Of a stretch of DNA of 64,000 nt, positions 46,595 through 59,177 are shown in pieces. Below the pieces are notes generated by a model, which was not told the DNA's origin, did no database searches, and saw only the letters and a program-made list of their open reading frames with translations. Source of the DNA: Larix kaempferi (Eukaryota > Streptophyta > Pinopsida > Pinales > Pinaceae); contig BSBM01000824.1 in assembly GCA_027924585.1 (NCBI GenBank), positions 124,001 through 188,000 on the forward strand, read 5' to 3'. How positions within the stretch are numbered: the stretch's first letter is position 1; each line of letters starts with the position of its first letter. Both the position numbers and the translations under genes were made by a program.

Positions 46595-47700
46595 TGACAA
46601 GGGGATTGCATCATCCTTGAACATATGTTCTAAAAGGATCTGTAGACAGATGTCTCTGAGAAATAAGAGGGATTGCATCATCCTTGAACACATGTTCTAA
46701 AAAGAGCTATAGACAGGTGTCTCCAAGAAAGAAGAGGGATTGCATCATCCTTGAAAAAGGAGCCGTAGACAGATGTCTTCGAGAATGAAGTCCTTCGTGG
46801 ACATGTGAGGATTGAATCATCTTTGGATTTCAGTCCTAAAGTGAACCGTAGATAGATGTCTCCGAGAAAGAAGAGGGATTGCATCATCCTTGAACACATG
46901 TTCTAAAGTGAGCCGTAGACAGATGTCTCCGAGAAAGAAGAGGGATTGCATCATCCTTGAACACATGTTCTAAAGAGAGCCGTAGATAGATGTCTCCGAG
47001 AAAGAAGAGGGATCGTATCATCCTTGAACACATATTCTAAATTGAGTCGTAGACATATGTCTTCGAGAATAAAGTCCTGAATGAACAGGTGGGAGATTGT
47101 ATCATCCCCGGACTTCGGTCCCAGAATTGAGCCGTAGACATATGTCTTCGAGAATAAAGTCCTGAATGAACAGGTGGGTGATTGTATCGTCCCCGGATTT
47201 CGGTCCTAGAATTGAGCCATAGACTGGGTATCTGATAATGAAGTCCTGAATGAACAGGTAGGGGATTGTATCTTCCCCAGACTTTGGTCCCAGAATTGAT
47301 CCGTAGACTGATGTCTCCGAGAATTGAAGATAGGACTGCATAGTCCCTAGATCTCGGTTCAAAATGTATGTGAGGACTGCATCGTCCATGAACTGGGTTC
47401 AAAATGTATGTGAGGACTGCAATGTCCATGAACTGGGTTCAAATGTACATGAGGACTGCATCGTCCATGAACTGGGTTCAAAATGTACACGAGGACTACA
47501 TCGTCCATGAACTGGGTTCAAAATGTATGTGAGGACTGCATCGTCCATGAACTGGGTTCAAAATGTACGTGAGAGGACTGCATTGTCCGTGAACTGGGTT
47601 CAAAATGTACGTGAGGACTGCATCGTCCATGAACTGGGTTCAAAATTTACATGAGAGGACTGCATCGTTCATGAACTGGGTTCAAAATGTACGTGATGGG
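46595..47700 (+). repeat. Minisatellites of 64-69 bp and 40 bp in F
   Basis: From 46595 to about 47080, units of 64-69 bases run GGGATTGCATCATCC...CGTAGACAGATGTCTCCGAG; then longer variants to 47330. From 47335 to 47700, about nine 40-base units contain GGACTGCATCGTCC and GAACTGGGTTC, each able to form a small hairpin. They occupy the region between RNase H and the 3' LTR. Confidence 0.8.
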
Positions 47701-48006
47701 ATTACATCATCCCTAGACATGAGACTTGTCTTAAAGTGATAAGGATTGATCATCTTGGAACTTGATTTAGATTGTATCATCCATGTACCTATGTCCTAAA
47801 GAGAGCGGGATTGATCATCCTGTAATATGATCGTGTGTGTTGCAAGGTATGCTGCTGTGCATACTTGATTAATGAGGATACTTGTATGTATACTTGTATT
47901 GATGATGATACTTGTATTGATGATATGTATTGATGAGGATACTTGTATGTATACTTGTATTTGTGTGGATACTAATACTGATGATCTAGATGACGATGCT
48001 AATCGA

Positions 48007-48462
48007 GATGATCCAGATGTTGTAGATCTAGATGATCCAGATGCTGTAGATCGAGATGATCCAGATGCTGTAGATCGTGATGATCCAAATGTTGTATATC
48101 GAGATGATCCAGATGCTATAGATCATGATGATCCAGATGTTGTAGATCGTGATGATCCAGATGCTATAGATCGTGATGATCCAGATGATGTAGATCGAGA
48201 TGATCTAGATGTTGTAGATCATGATGATCCAGATGTTGTAGATCGTGATGATCCAGATGCTATAGATCGTGATGATCTAGATGCTGTAGATCGAGATGAT
48301 CCAGATGCTATAGATCGTGATGATCCATATGCTATAGATCATGATGATCCAGATGCTGTAGATCGAGATGATCCAGATGCTATAGATCGAGATGATCCAG
48401 ATGCTGTAGATCATGATAATCCAGATGTTGTAGATCGAAATGATCCCGATGCTGATGATCGT
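48007..48462 (+). repeat. 24-bp minisatellite, 19 units, in F
   Basis: The unit GATGATCCAGATGCTGTAGATCG(A/T) repeats 19 times. The plus frame reads DDPDAVDR over and over within an open frame 47872-48513 (213 codons). The absence of stops follows from the period being a multiple of three, so I treat it as a repeat and not as a gene. Confidence 0.85.
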
Positions 48463-48680
48463 ACGATGACAATGCTGATGATCATGAGGATCCAAATGTT
48501 GATGCTGTTGTAGCTGTTCGAGTGCTGCAAAAGATAAAGACTTAGTACTGAAGATGTTGATGTTCCAGTAACTGCTTGAGTTACTGATGATGTTGAGAAA
48601 GCTTCCAATGATTTATAGATGTATCATGTATGACGTTGATGACTCCTTGCTTGTGCAGATGCTGTTATAATATCCTTCTC

Positions 48681-48692
48681 GATAAGGGGGAG
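48681..48692 (+). other. Polypurine tract of F
   Basis: GATAAGGGGGAG directly before the 3' LTR. Confidence 0.8.
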
Positions 48693-49297
48693 TGTTGAGA
48701 TATTGTAACTTCAAAGAATATTATATTTGTACTTTATTATTCCGGAGATGATTCATTCCTCCGTGAAGATCTTATTGTATATCCGGAGATGTTTATTCAT
48801 CCGTCGGAATGTGGTAACTTGTGTTATTAGACTTCCCTAGTGGGGGTCGGCCCTGTATGTGTTATGTGGGTCAAAGGGTTATTAGACCACCCTAGAGGGG
48901 TCGGCCCAGTCAGTTGTAATGGGGTATTTAACCCAATGGTTAAATACGAGCCTACATGATTTTGTGTAAAAGACAAGTCAGAGTAGTGTATAAATAGAGG
49001 AGGTGTATTCCTCATTTAACACACACACACTCACTTGAGAGTGGTGCACTTATGAGAGAGAGGTCTGCTATGGAGAAGGAGGAGCTTATGCTCAGGGTTA
49101 CATCTTTTGTATTTGCTGGTCATCTATATTGAGGAAGCTTTGCTGGGTTTTCTACCCCATGAGGGTTTCCCGGGATAAATCTGTGTCTCTTGTGTTTATG
49201 CTGTGCTTGTTGTTTCTTCAGTGATCCTGTATATGCTATTATTGTGAAATGGAATGTAATGCTGCTATTTTCTGTCTTAGCATATTAAATCTTAACA
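48693..49297 (+). repeat. 3' LTR of F
   Basis: 605 bp, same ends as the LTR at 41921. AGTTG follows. Confidence 0.9.
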
Positions 49298-52000
49298 AGT
49301 TGTAGGAGACTAAAAGGTGGCAATGCAACAATGCCAGACAACTGAGTCCATTAAGGAGAAGTCTAACGATGGGAACAGAATGAAACATCAAATATTCACT
49401 CGTGGACCTAAGTAGATGTTAAGTGTCATCCTAAACATAAGATTGATAAATCTGCAAACAAATTAATAAATTGCTATAATACACATATATACATAGATAT
49501 ATAAGAATTATTATAGAAACTTCAAAAGATTCTAGTGAATTATGACCTTAAATCATGATAGGGATGTGAATTATGACCTTAAATCATGATAGGGATGATT
49601 GAGGATTTTCTACCTAGGAGAGAGGTCATCCTAAGAAATTATTAAGTATGTGTATATTTTAGTATTATATATGTTAACGTAATAACATATATATGTTTGG
49701 TTTTAACATAAATATATGCAACATAAACTACATGTATGTTTTAAACATAAAACGATAAGCTAAACTAATAAAGATATTAGTACTCTTGTATATATTATAG
49801 CTCAAGGAAAAACTATTGCATTATTAATTAATGACACTTTAAAGTATTATATTGGAACCCAACATACATATAGTATAAATGCATATATTTTAATATGAAA
49901 TTCGACTAATATAGATATATATATGTGTTAATATGATTTTGAAATGAAAACCTAATGAGTGCAAAACTCATTTTAAATCGATTATGGAAGATATGAGAAT
50001 AATTCTCATAAACTGGCACATATCAAACCCTCTCCTAATTACCGTTTAGACACTCTCCCTTTCCATAATCTTCCATGACTTCCAAAATATTTTGGTAAGG
50101 CTCGGTTTGAAGAGCATAACCCCAATATCCCTTGATTGGTGGGAGGCTTCATAGAGTGGTAGACATAAAAGGAGGGATTCTCTCTTTTATTGAGCGTACT
50201 CTTCGAGGGAGAGAGTAAGTCTTTTGAGATGGTATTTATTGGGATGATCGCAGCTCAGAAGGGGGGTTAGAAAATGAAAGGGGCTCTTGGTGATGGAAGA
50301 AAGCATTTTTCTTTAGCTCTGCGATCGATGGATGGTGATTCGCTACCATGGAATGCAAGTTGGTAAGCCACCTTGGCATTAGTAGATGGTAAGCGAATTT
50401 CGACATAGATCTCCGCTTTTCATTTAATTCTTTTGTTGTGATCCATGTATGCAAATTTCTATGGAATATTTATGTACACTCTATATTTTTTAAGATAATT
50501 ATTCTCTTCGCAGTAGCGCGTAAGCCAGGAAAGAACCCCTACATAATATCGATAATGATATCGTTATAATATTTGTTAGTGTAGATTACTAATTAAAACG
50601 TAGGTGAAGAGAAATCGATTTATCCTCTCCCTTATAATTTCTGTATTATAACAGTTAATCTTTAAATGATAGTATTTTGATTTCTGGTATGATCTTTGCA
50701 AATATTTACTCTGACAGAGTTCATATGCATAATATATATCGGTATAATAACCGTTTTATTTTATTGCTAGGCATAGATCCATGTTCTATCTCTGTGTTTT
50801 TCTAAATCATATCCGATCCATAGTTAGCGCTTAGGTTACCTTATTCCTATGTGTAGACAGAAATGTTGTAGTATTGGTTATTTACCTCTATCATTATCTG
50901 GGTCCTTATTATGATAAGAGTTCATGTCAGCACATCCGTAATCCCATGGACACATGTAAACATTTCATTAACAAGAAAATTGGTTTCTGGCTTTTAAATT
51001 GAAGTGTCTACCTCTAAAAACAGAGCTAAAACACTATATTCAGAATGCAAATATTGGGCAGTAACGTCTCCCACAAAAGTGTGCAAAACAATTATTTATA
51101 TTTAAATTTTGGGTTGAACAATCTTCCCCAAACCCGAATACTGAGATTAACTCAGTGTTGCAGATCGCCATAATAGCCAGATCATTGTGCATCTTGCTTT
51201 CGGGAATAGCTGGATCATTATGTATTTTTGTTTTGGGATTTATCTCCTTGATTATCTCTTCCCTTTTTATTTAGATGCACTTTGATCTACCCATGCTTTT
51301 AGATTGAGAAAGATAACCGATAAAATGTTTCTGCAGAGTATATTTCTATCTTGTGGCCAACTGGTCCCTATATTTAGATATAGGTAATAACTCGAGAGTA
51401 TAATCTCTGCCTACGATTCTGTATAGATCCCGCTCTAACCCTTGTTAGTTTGTTGATGGTGGGAAATGGGTGATCTTGTATCGACCTGTGTGTACCTTCC
51501 TTTTATCTACGTTTTACTCAAACCTATGTAAAGTCAGTTGAAGAATGTGTTAACCCGACACCTTGTGTTGATACCTCAAAACCGGTGCGATCTGTTGTAG
51601 TGCTGGACAGAGTTTATGCTTTGCATGTTAATTGTCTAATAGAGCAGGAGCCCATTTTAACAACTCTGTATATTCGGTAGGGCAGATGCATTTTATAAAC
51701 TCTATTTTCTTTTATTCTTTATGGTCTACATTTTGAGTTGTCCGAGCCTGTAATGCTCGATGCGATTTACGCACCCTTACCTCTAGATATTCTTATAAAA
51801 CGCAATGATCCTAGTTTTCTTGGTATCATGTTTTGGTATCAGTTTCATATATTAAGATCTCTGTAAACTCTGTTTACGCTTAAATATCTCTGTGATAGCA
51901 TGAATTTAGGTAAGCTTAGGGTTTAGTTAAGTTATTTTCTTAAGAGCAAGATTCTCAGTGAACGCATGCTTTTAGTTTGATATTTCCCTGACAACTCAAG

Positions 52001-52033
52001 TTATAATTATAACTATAACTATAACTATAACTA

Positions 52034-52064
<31 letters not shown>
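52001..52064. repeat. Microsatellite in E
   Basis: (TATAAC)n of five to six units passes into (TA)n of about twelve units. Confidence 0.9.
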
Positions 52065-53203
52065 CGAAGTATAGATTCTTTAATTAGGTGAAAAGCGATC
52101 CTTACCATAAAAGACCTTGAACAATTACATGTTTAATTACATATCTTTAAATTAAGTTTAAAGTATGGGATGCATTCCTTAATTAAGGTATTTAATAAAA
52201 TATATGTTTCCCTTAGCTATAATCTTGAACATACCCTTGAGTATATGATCATCTATATTGATGTAGTTTAAATGGAATGATATTGTCAGAGAATTACTTG
52301 GTTAAAAAGTAAGTATTAATACACTTGATGTAAAATTGTTTTGTTATAGCTCTTGGTGAGTAGTCCCTGGCTTATGTCTAAATATATATACATAATATAT
52401 AAGGGTGGATCTCTTGGCTTATGTGAGGTTAGTAGTAATCCTAGAACCTATAGATATTTTAATAAATGTTGGGAAAGTCCTCTATGATTATGTAATGGGA
52501 AGCATCAAATGACGTGAAAGACACTCTCCATGAGATAGACTGTAAGTAAACACGAAGAAGTATGGAAACAAGGGTGTGGCCAAATGTAATCGCTTTATGG
52601 ATGAATAAAGCTTGATGCAACAACTGTTTTGTGGACATAGCCCTAGATTGGGTGAACCATGGTAAAAATGGTCTCTCTCTCTAATGTGTCTTGATGTGTG
52701 TTCTATTTTGTGTATTTCATCTTTCCTTTACAAACATTGATCTCTTCTATGTACACCACATGAGTCTTGAACCTATTTGATAAATATGATGACTTTTGTA
52801 TATGTTGGTAAATGATAACTCTTTGTTATTTCACGTTAACCATGTGATAGCCTTATAGGTGTGTCTCTTGTTCAAGAATTTCAAGATTGGGTAAGAACTT
52901 TATGAAGATATTCGAAGGTAAATTTAGGATTAATCAATTTACGATCTAATACAAATATGTTAGTTAAGGTATTAGACTCATATTTTTACTTGAAGAAATT
53001 TACTATGTATGAAAATTGGAATAGAAGTAATTATTAATCAAAGTAATGATAGTAGGAATGATTATGCATGCTCATGATTTCCGATATATAATTAAATGAC
53101 ATTATGTTTAAAATAAATTAGTATATCTCATATCTTAATGTTAATTGTGGGAAGTTTAAAAAATTCACCAAAATTGCTAACTCAGAATATTGGGTATGTT
53201 ACA

Positions 53204-54784
53204 ATAGCAAACCTTATCTAGCACTATTGGGTATAGATTGGGCTATGGATAATCTTGCCATTATAAAATTGAAAACAAAGAATATGATCTTTGAGGGTTA
53301 GAATATAAGGGTCATCGCACCATTGGATCCATCATACGGAGAAAGATACATTGAGCCAATTCAGGAAGAATCCAGAGCTCAAGACCTTGACCGCATCTAC
53401 AAAATGACTATGAATGATGTTGACTATATTAATCCTATTGCACATGGAACACTGAATTGGAGATGTGACAGTTCTTGCATCTCAAACTCGGATGCAGGAC
53501 TAGAGAACTGGCAAAGCTGTATGCATGAATTATTTGCAAGAAGATGCGCGATGATCATGAAGTCAATATGCTGGATTGGAACCATGGTAAGTCCAATCCC
53601 CTCCTATGAAGGTTCATCTAATGTGTATTCATTTATCCAAAAATATACTGTATCAGTTGCAGCTGAACATCACATACTGGCACTAGACATGGCAATGCGT
53701 GAGACACCTGCCAGATGGTGGACTGCACATAAACACACATTGACCACATGGGATCAGTGCAGAGGCATGATGCAGATCAAGTTCGCTGAGAAGGTTGTAC
53801 TACCCTGTGAAAAACATAATGGATAGACAGATCCAAGGGAGCATATTGAAAGCTCTTCACAAGCATGGGAGGAGAGACAATAGATAGAATGGGTTCATCT
53901 ATTTGTGCATACGTTGGAGGAACAGACTCCAAAGAACTGGTACCTAGACAGGGAGTTGCGCAGAGGAACTACAAATTGGCTTACCCTGACTGCAAACTTC
54001 CAGAGAACTTTCATCTTTGAAGATTAAATCCCAAGCATTGATGAATCTCTGCAAATAATCAAAGAAAGCATATTCAAAACAGAATTCCCAAGTACAAATG
54101 AGGCATTGGAAGAACTCAAAGAGAAAGTGTTTGAAGACATCAAAGTAGCTACGAACCTACAACCAGAATGGGAAAGGTAGATAGAACATGCCCTTGAATG
54201 CTATAACATTGTTGAGAATGAAGAACAAGAAGAAAGTGACGAGGAGGATCTGCGCAACGTCAATATACCCGAGTCAAAGGATGTGTGTGGCATAGAGGGA
54301 CCTCCACTGGAAATTTTAGACATGAGTGGACTTGTGAAGATAAGAAAAGTGAACATTGGCACAAGTAAAGAGCCGAAGTTCACATCAATTGGAGATTACT
54401 GGGATGATCAGATGGTCCCAGAGATCCCAGACCTATTGCATGAATATCATGATTTATTCCCGACAAAGTTTACTAAAATGAAGGGTATTTTAGGTGACCT
54501 ACAGGTTATGAAGATACCTCTCAAGCCAGGAATGAATCCTATTAAGCAAAGGGCCTTTATACTGAATCCTCAATATAAAGAAAGAGTCCAGGCAGAACTT
54601 GAGAAAATGCTCGATGCGGGGATCATTGAGTGGGTTGAAGAATCAGAGTGGATGACCCTGATCGTTATCCAAGATAAGAAGAATAAGGGTGAGATCAGGA
54701 TCTGCGTAGATCTCAGGAAGCTGAAAGATGCTTCGCTGCATGACCCATTTCCTACTCCTTTTACAGATGAAGTACTAGACAACG
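53204..54784 (+). pseudogene. Element D: protease end, gag-like linker and RT N-terminus
   Basis: Starts with YLALLGIDWAMDNLAIIKL, the end of the protease region. The frame 53323-53826 (167 codons) holds the second gag-like domain: IPSYEGSSNVYSFIQKY, ALDMAMRETPARWW, LTTWDQCRGMMQIKFA. After stops comes a long frame, 54283-54816, with DYWDDQMVPEIPDLLHEYHD, then MKIPLKPGMNPIKQR and GEIRICVDLRKLKDASLHDP, the RT N-terminus. G interrupts it after TPFTDEVLDN. Colinear with 34.6-36.1 kb of C. Confidence 0.8.
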
Positions 54785-57700
54785 TGCAACATCCCAATAT
54801 TTTCATAAAAATTTAAAGTTTCTAATTCATCATTAAATGCTAATAATTGTAAAATGCGGAAATAATAAATGTTTAGTAATGCAGTAATTAATAATTACGT
54901 CATTTTGTAGGAACAATTTAACTGCTGTGTTTTTCTATTTTCTGATGGTGTTTTGTGTCGGCGACACGTGATGAATCCAAATAATTGTTACGACATTTAT
55001 TTATATGCTTGAATGATTGAAAATTTCGATACATTTGGAAAATAGAATTCTCCTCGACAAAGCACTGACAGATTAAAATTTATGGATGATGATGAAAGGG
55101 GTCCCATGAGGTGCCTCGAGGCTTACTTAGCTACTCAGATAAAGCATTGTACCCTTCCTTCATGCACAGATTTGCAGGTAAGAGATAGCGATAAATTCAG
55201 AGTGTTTAATAACTGTTTCAAAAATGAAAACTGCAAGTACTTTGACACCACAAGTATGGTTTCTTTTCAATTTTTGTAAGAAGCAACTTGACTAGCTCAA
55301 AAGATGCAGAAGTCGTCAATTTCAGAGTGTGGTTGTTATTAACTTTCTGCATTAAGATTTTATGGCTTCCCTTGTTATCATTCCATGAATGACTTGCGGC
55401 TTTTAAAACAATCTTTTTATAAATTTTGACTTGTGACAAATCTAAGACAAGGAAACATGGTCCTATGCAAACCATAGTGAAGGCGACAAGGTGATTCTAA
55501 GTTCTTTATTACCTAAGCAATTATAATGGTGATGTAATATACATTATTACCTTACCATTGCAATTTATACAATGGTTCTTAGGTGGCAACTTTACCCTAA
55601 AGGGTGTATCCATATAAATTTATGACATGGGAAATGCTTGATGAACTTTATGATGAACTTTATAATAGGTGGGGCAGAATCTATCCATACCTTAGGATCA
55701 AATGCGACCTAGGTTAATGTGTTATACTATGAGTGCACTTGTATTGACTTAAATGGAACATACAAAATCTTTTATGCATGCAACCGATATATATGTTTTA
55801 ACCTTGGGATGATTATAAAGTGAATGTAATAACGTCGATCCTATGGTTGGCAGGTGGGTATGATGCAGTTATAAAATGTCTGCGTATGAATTAAAGGTAT
55901 CATAAAAGATTGGGTTTTGTAATCAAATCATTTGGCTACAACATTAATGGTAATATTATGTGAGTGATACAGTGAATGTCCAGCACGTGAAAAGGTTCAC
56001 CAGTGCTGCATTGTAATAGGCTTCCTGCCTCGGTGTCAACTGAGTTGGTAATGTCGTGGCTTAGGAGGTGGATGGATGATTTAATACTGCATCTACCACC
56101 CACCAACGTGTCTCATTGGTAGTAGATATCCATCGTCGATTTGTTGTGCGTTGGGATTGTAGTGAACCCTAAACGTAACCTACAGGGTATTGTAACATTT
56201 TCTTTGGTCATTCGTTTCGGTGGTAGGGTTTGGGGTGAGACCAACCGGCCGAGAGGCTCTTAGGTTTTGATGTTTTTTTTAGCCTCCCTCAGGCTCGAAC
56301 CTGAGACCTGTAGCAACCTTCAAACTGTAAGTGAATACGATCAATGGGAAATGAGTCTAGAAAATAATAGTGCAGCAATCCACAGGGTTGGATGAGTGTG
56401 TTTCTTTGGTGGCGTTATAGTAACTTGAAGGTCTGGGTTTTCAAAATTGGGTTACAAGTTTCGCAAGTGTTGACACAGTGTGCCCTACAAGTTGGGTCTT
56501 TCTCCTTCAAGGTGGATGGATGACTTCGTCATTCTTCTATCAATGACACAAGTACAGTGTTGTTGCATAAGTTAGAGTTTTCTTTGTTGCATGCATCGGC
56601 ATTTCATGAATATTGTTTAACCCTGAGCATGATTGCTTGATAGGCTAGATCTCGGCGAATAGTAGTATGCCTGGAACGTTGACAGGGAAACTACAGCGTA
56701 GCCATAGGTAAGCGTCGGTGGTACCCCTACCTCATGGTTCTCCTGGATTCGGACTTGGTTGACAGTGTGAGTGTCGACAGGGTTTTGGAAATGTATCTTC
56801 TCAGCAATGGCTTTTGCCTTGCCTGCAACTTTGGGGAAAATGTTACTGTTATGGTTTTTAGTTAGTGTAGATGATGTAAATATTTCTAAAAAGTAAGGCC
56901 AACCATGCCTTGGCTTGGCAAACTCGATAGGGTTTGAACCTTCATTGTTGCAATGAATTTTATAGCATTTAAATGTTTTATGTTTATAGTTTTGCACTTC
57001 TAAATTGATGCTGGAAACAAATGTTGAACTGTAAGGAATATAAATTTTGACTATGGTTCGTCTCGACAATAGATGTGTAGTGTGAAAATGGGTTTTGAAT
57101 GAAACAATGAGTAAACAAATAAGGTTTCCTGTAAGATGCTATGATCATATTTTTAAATGGAAATGTTCAGTGCTAGGGTTTAATGTTTACGTACAGTGTT
57201 TGAACTCTGATTTTCAAATTTGTTTCTGAAAGAATGAAAAACCTGTTTAAAATGTTTATCTAAGGAATGGCTATAAACCGATAATGAGACACCTGGCTTA
57301 CAATGCATCTGTGCATACTTTGAGTTAAGCAATTAATAAAAGGGTATTAGGTTCATTTTGAATGCAATTGTGTTTGATGTTAAACCCTATCATGTCGATG
57401 ATAATGCAAGAATGGAGTTCTAAAATGAAAAGTGCTGGGCTGTAATGATGTTTACATGCAAGAACAACGGCTCTATTTCTATCGTTAGAATATCTATGAT
57501 AATTTTATGAGATGAAAACATTTGATTTTGGAGTTGTTACATGTTTGTAAATATTAGTATGGCAAGAATAGATCAAACCCTGATTTGGGTGTAGAGATGC
57601 AGTATTTTACTCTGTCAGTTGATAAAATAATTACTACCCTTTTCTTTTCATTTAAGAACATGCTATTCTATGCTTTAAATTCTACCACGTACAATTGATA

Positions 57701-58400
57701 ATACAGAATTAAAGAAAATTACAGAGTGTTCATCAGTTAGTTTAATTTGCCTATTAGTTTAACATTTTTGTACTTAAATCTATCTCCCTGTATTCCTCCA
57801 GTTTGGACCTTTGGAGAAATGATAGAATAATACAGTACCTTTCTTTTTGCATAAAGATAATACAGTGAAGACAATAATTTCTATAAAATCGGTCAAATTC
57901 AAATAACAATTAAAATAGAACTATGGGAATGTGGTTAAACAGAATGCATGATATTGGTTTCTTTTTGAAGAAGTAACTGATGATCAGTAAACCCTAGATG
58001 CTAACACCATGTCCACCTTCAAAAGTCAGAAAGGAAATTACTCTTATAGCTAGTTTCTGGTATGTTGTTTTAGCATACAGAGTTGAAGAGTATATTCAGT
58101 GCATGTAGAGATCTAATTTACAGCTACTAAAATATCTAGAAAATAAGATGCATGGGGAATATAAGTATGTGCATAGGTGTCTCTTGGTGTTATGAATTTA
58201 GATGCATGTTAGGTTTCACTTTAAATGGATAGATTTAATGCTACCTCTCTGTACTGGAGTACGATGCAGCTTCATGCATGGGAAAAAATGCAGAGGGGTC
58301 ATTTTATCAGTTCAACAATTTAAAATCAATCAGGATCTAACATTTTACTGCTACTAGTCATTAATAACATTTCTAAGCCATTTTCTGAAGGAATTCATAA

Positions 58401-58422
58401 ACACACACACAAAAAAAAAAAA
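58401..58422. repeat. (CA)n and poly(A) tract
   Basis: Five CA units run into twelve A residues. On the minus strand this is a T tract following the coding-like segment. Confidence 0.9.
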
Positions 58423-58484
58423 TAGAACCCGGGTGTGATAGGAGGAACAAATCACTCAAGAAGCCTGTTCCACCCAACCTGCTC

Positions 58485-58765
58485 CTAAGTAGCCAAGATG
58501 CCTACCTTAGGACCCCCGAGCCTATCCACTGATCCACGAGGAGGAAGAAAGTTCATAAGCTTAGCATCTCTACTTGCAGCAGTGAGAAATTTATCCAGCC
58601 TTACAGGCTTAGGGGTCAATGGGACCTGCACCAACACCTCTGTTCTATCCTTCTCATAAAATTTTGCAGACTTATACTTGCACTCTCCATAGCCTCCCTA
58701 TTCGAATCTCTCAGTCATCACCTGATGCACATGAGGAAATGTTTCTACAGAAAACATTGTAAGAG
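58485..58765 (-). pseudogene. Coding-like fragment within G, unrecognised
   Basis: On the minus strand about 90 codons can be read with a single in-frame stop: TFPHVHQVMTERFE, stop, GGYGECKYKSAKFYEKD, VPLTPKPVRLDKFLTAASRD and NFLPPRGSVDRLGGPKV, ending at TAG. Base composition and the conserved-looking Pro/Lys/Arg pattern differ from the A/T-rich surroundings. I do not recognise the protein. It could be a captured exon or part of the element. Confidence 0.35.
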
Positions 58766-59177
58766 CTCCCTACTCAATTCGAACTACCTTTTATAGGCTT
58801 CCTAGGTCTTTTTGTAATTAATTGGTCATTAGTGACTTATCTGCTCACCTCCCTCCACCTGGAGGGGGAAATGCCACAAAATTAGGGGGAGTTGTCCCAT
58901 ACCAATAGCTAATGGTAGAGTGCAAATCCTACCATCTATCCCAATCCTTCCAGCAGCTTCCATTCCTTCTAGTGGGCCAGTGAGCACTCTTGTAACAACT
59001 TTGTTGAGTGTTTGTCTCCCATTTTTATTTATTAAATAATAATAATGAATCATTACATTCATCTTTGACCTAATTTGGTCATAATTACAAAACTTGTAAT
59101 TATAATTTAACAAAAAGTATTTTGCAAAAAGGATAATAGTAGAAAATAATTATTCTCCAAAAATTGGGTAGGTGACA

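Larger units (their letters stand above)
41921..49297 (+). mobile_element. F: Ty1/Copia element, non-autonomous
   Basis: 7377 bp with two 605-bp LTRs, a perfect target duplication, an initiator-Met primer site and a purine tract before the 3' LTR. Only the end of RT plus RNase H is recognisable (45.49-46.45 kb) and is full of stops; gag, protease and integrase are not detectable. LTRs differ at few sites (about 97-98% identical by eye), so the copy is the youngest here. The coding region is far more decayed than the LTRs, so it probably moved as a defective copy using proteins from elsewhere. Confidence 0.85.
41751..53203 (+). mobile_element. E: solo LTR of about 4.1 kb, interrupted by Copia element F
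   Basis: Ends TGTAACAT and ATGTTACA form a perfect 8-base terminal inverted repeat. Flanks ATAAT and ATAGC agree at 3 of 5 bases. Removing it rejoins D's protease region, which is colinear with C. The E-specific sequence is 41751-41920 plus 49303-53203 (about 4071 bp); no pol coding was found, which favours a solo LTR. A CATAAAAGG box near 50163 could be its promoter. It has A/T-rich stretches and one microsatellite. Confidence 0.55.
54785..59177. mobile_element. G: long LTR-like insertion (about 4.4 kb), probable solo LTR
   Basis: Starts TGCAACATCCCAAT and ends TTGGGTAGGTGACA; flanks CAACG and CAATG differ by one base. RT coding of D continues across it when it is removed, as in C. Its ends resemble those of E (TGTAACATCCC and TTGGGTATGTTACA). 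No pol coding is seen. Apart from a short coding-like segment near 58.5-58.8 kb the 4.4 kb is A/T-rich noncoding sequence. Confidence 0.65.

Noticed and set aside
55082-55279. 65-codon frame in G as a small gene
   Set aside because: Short, no recognisable motif and no supporting signals; within the expectation for random frames.
56281-56320. GGCTCGAACCTGAG-type motif resembling a tRNA B box
   Set aside because: No A box or cloverleaf can be formed around it; it is probably chance.
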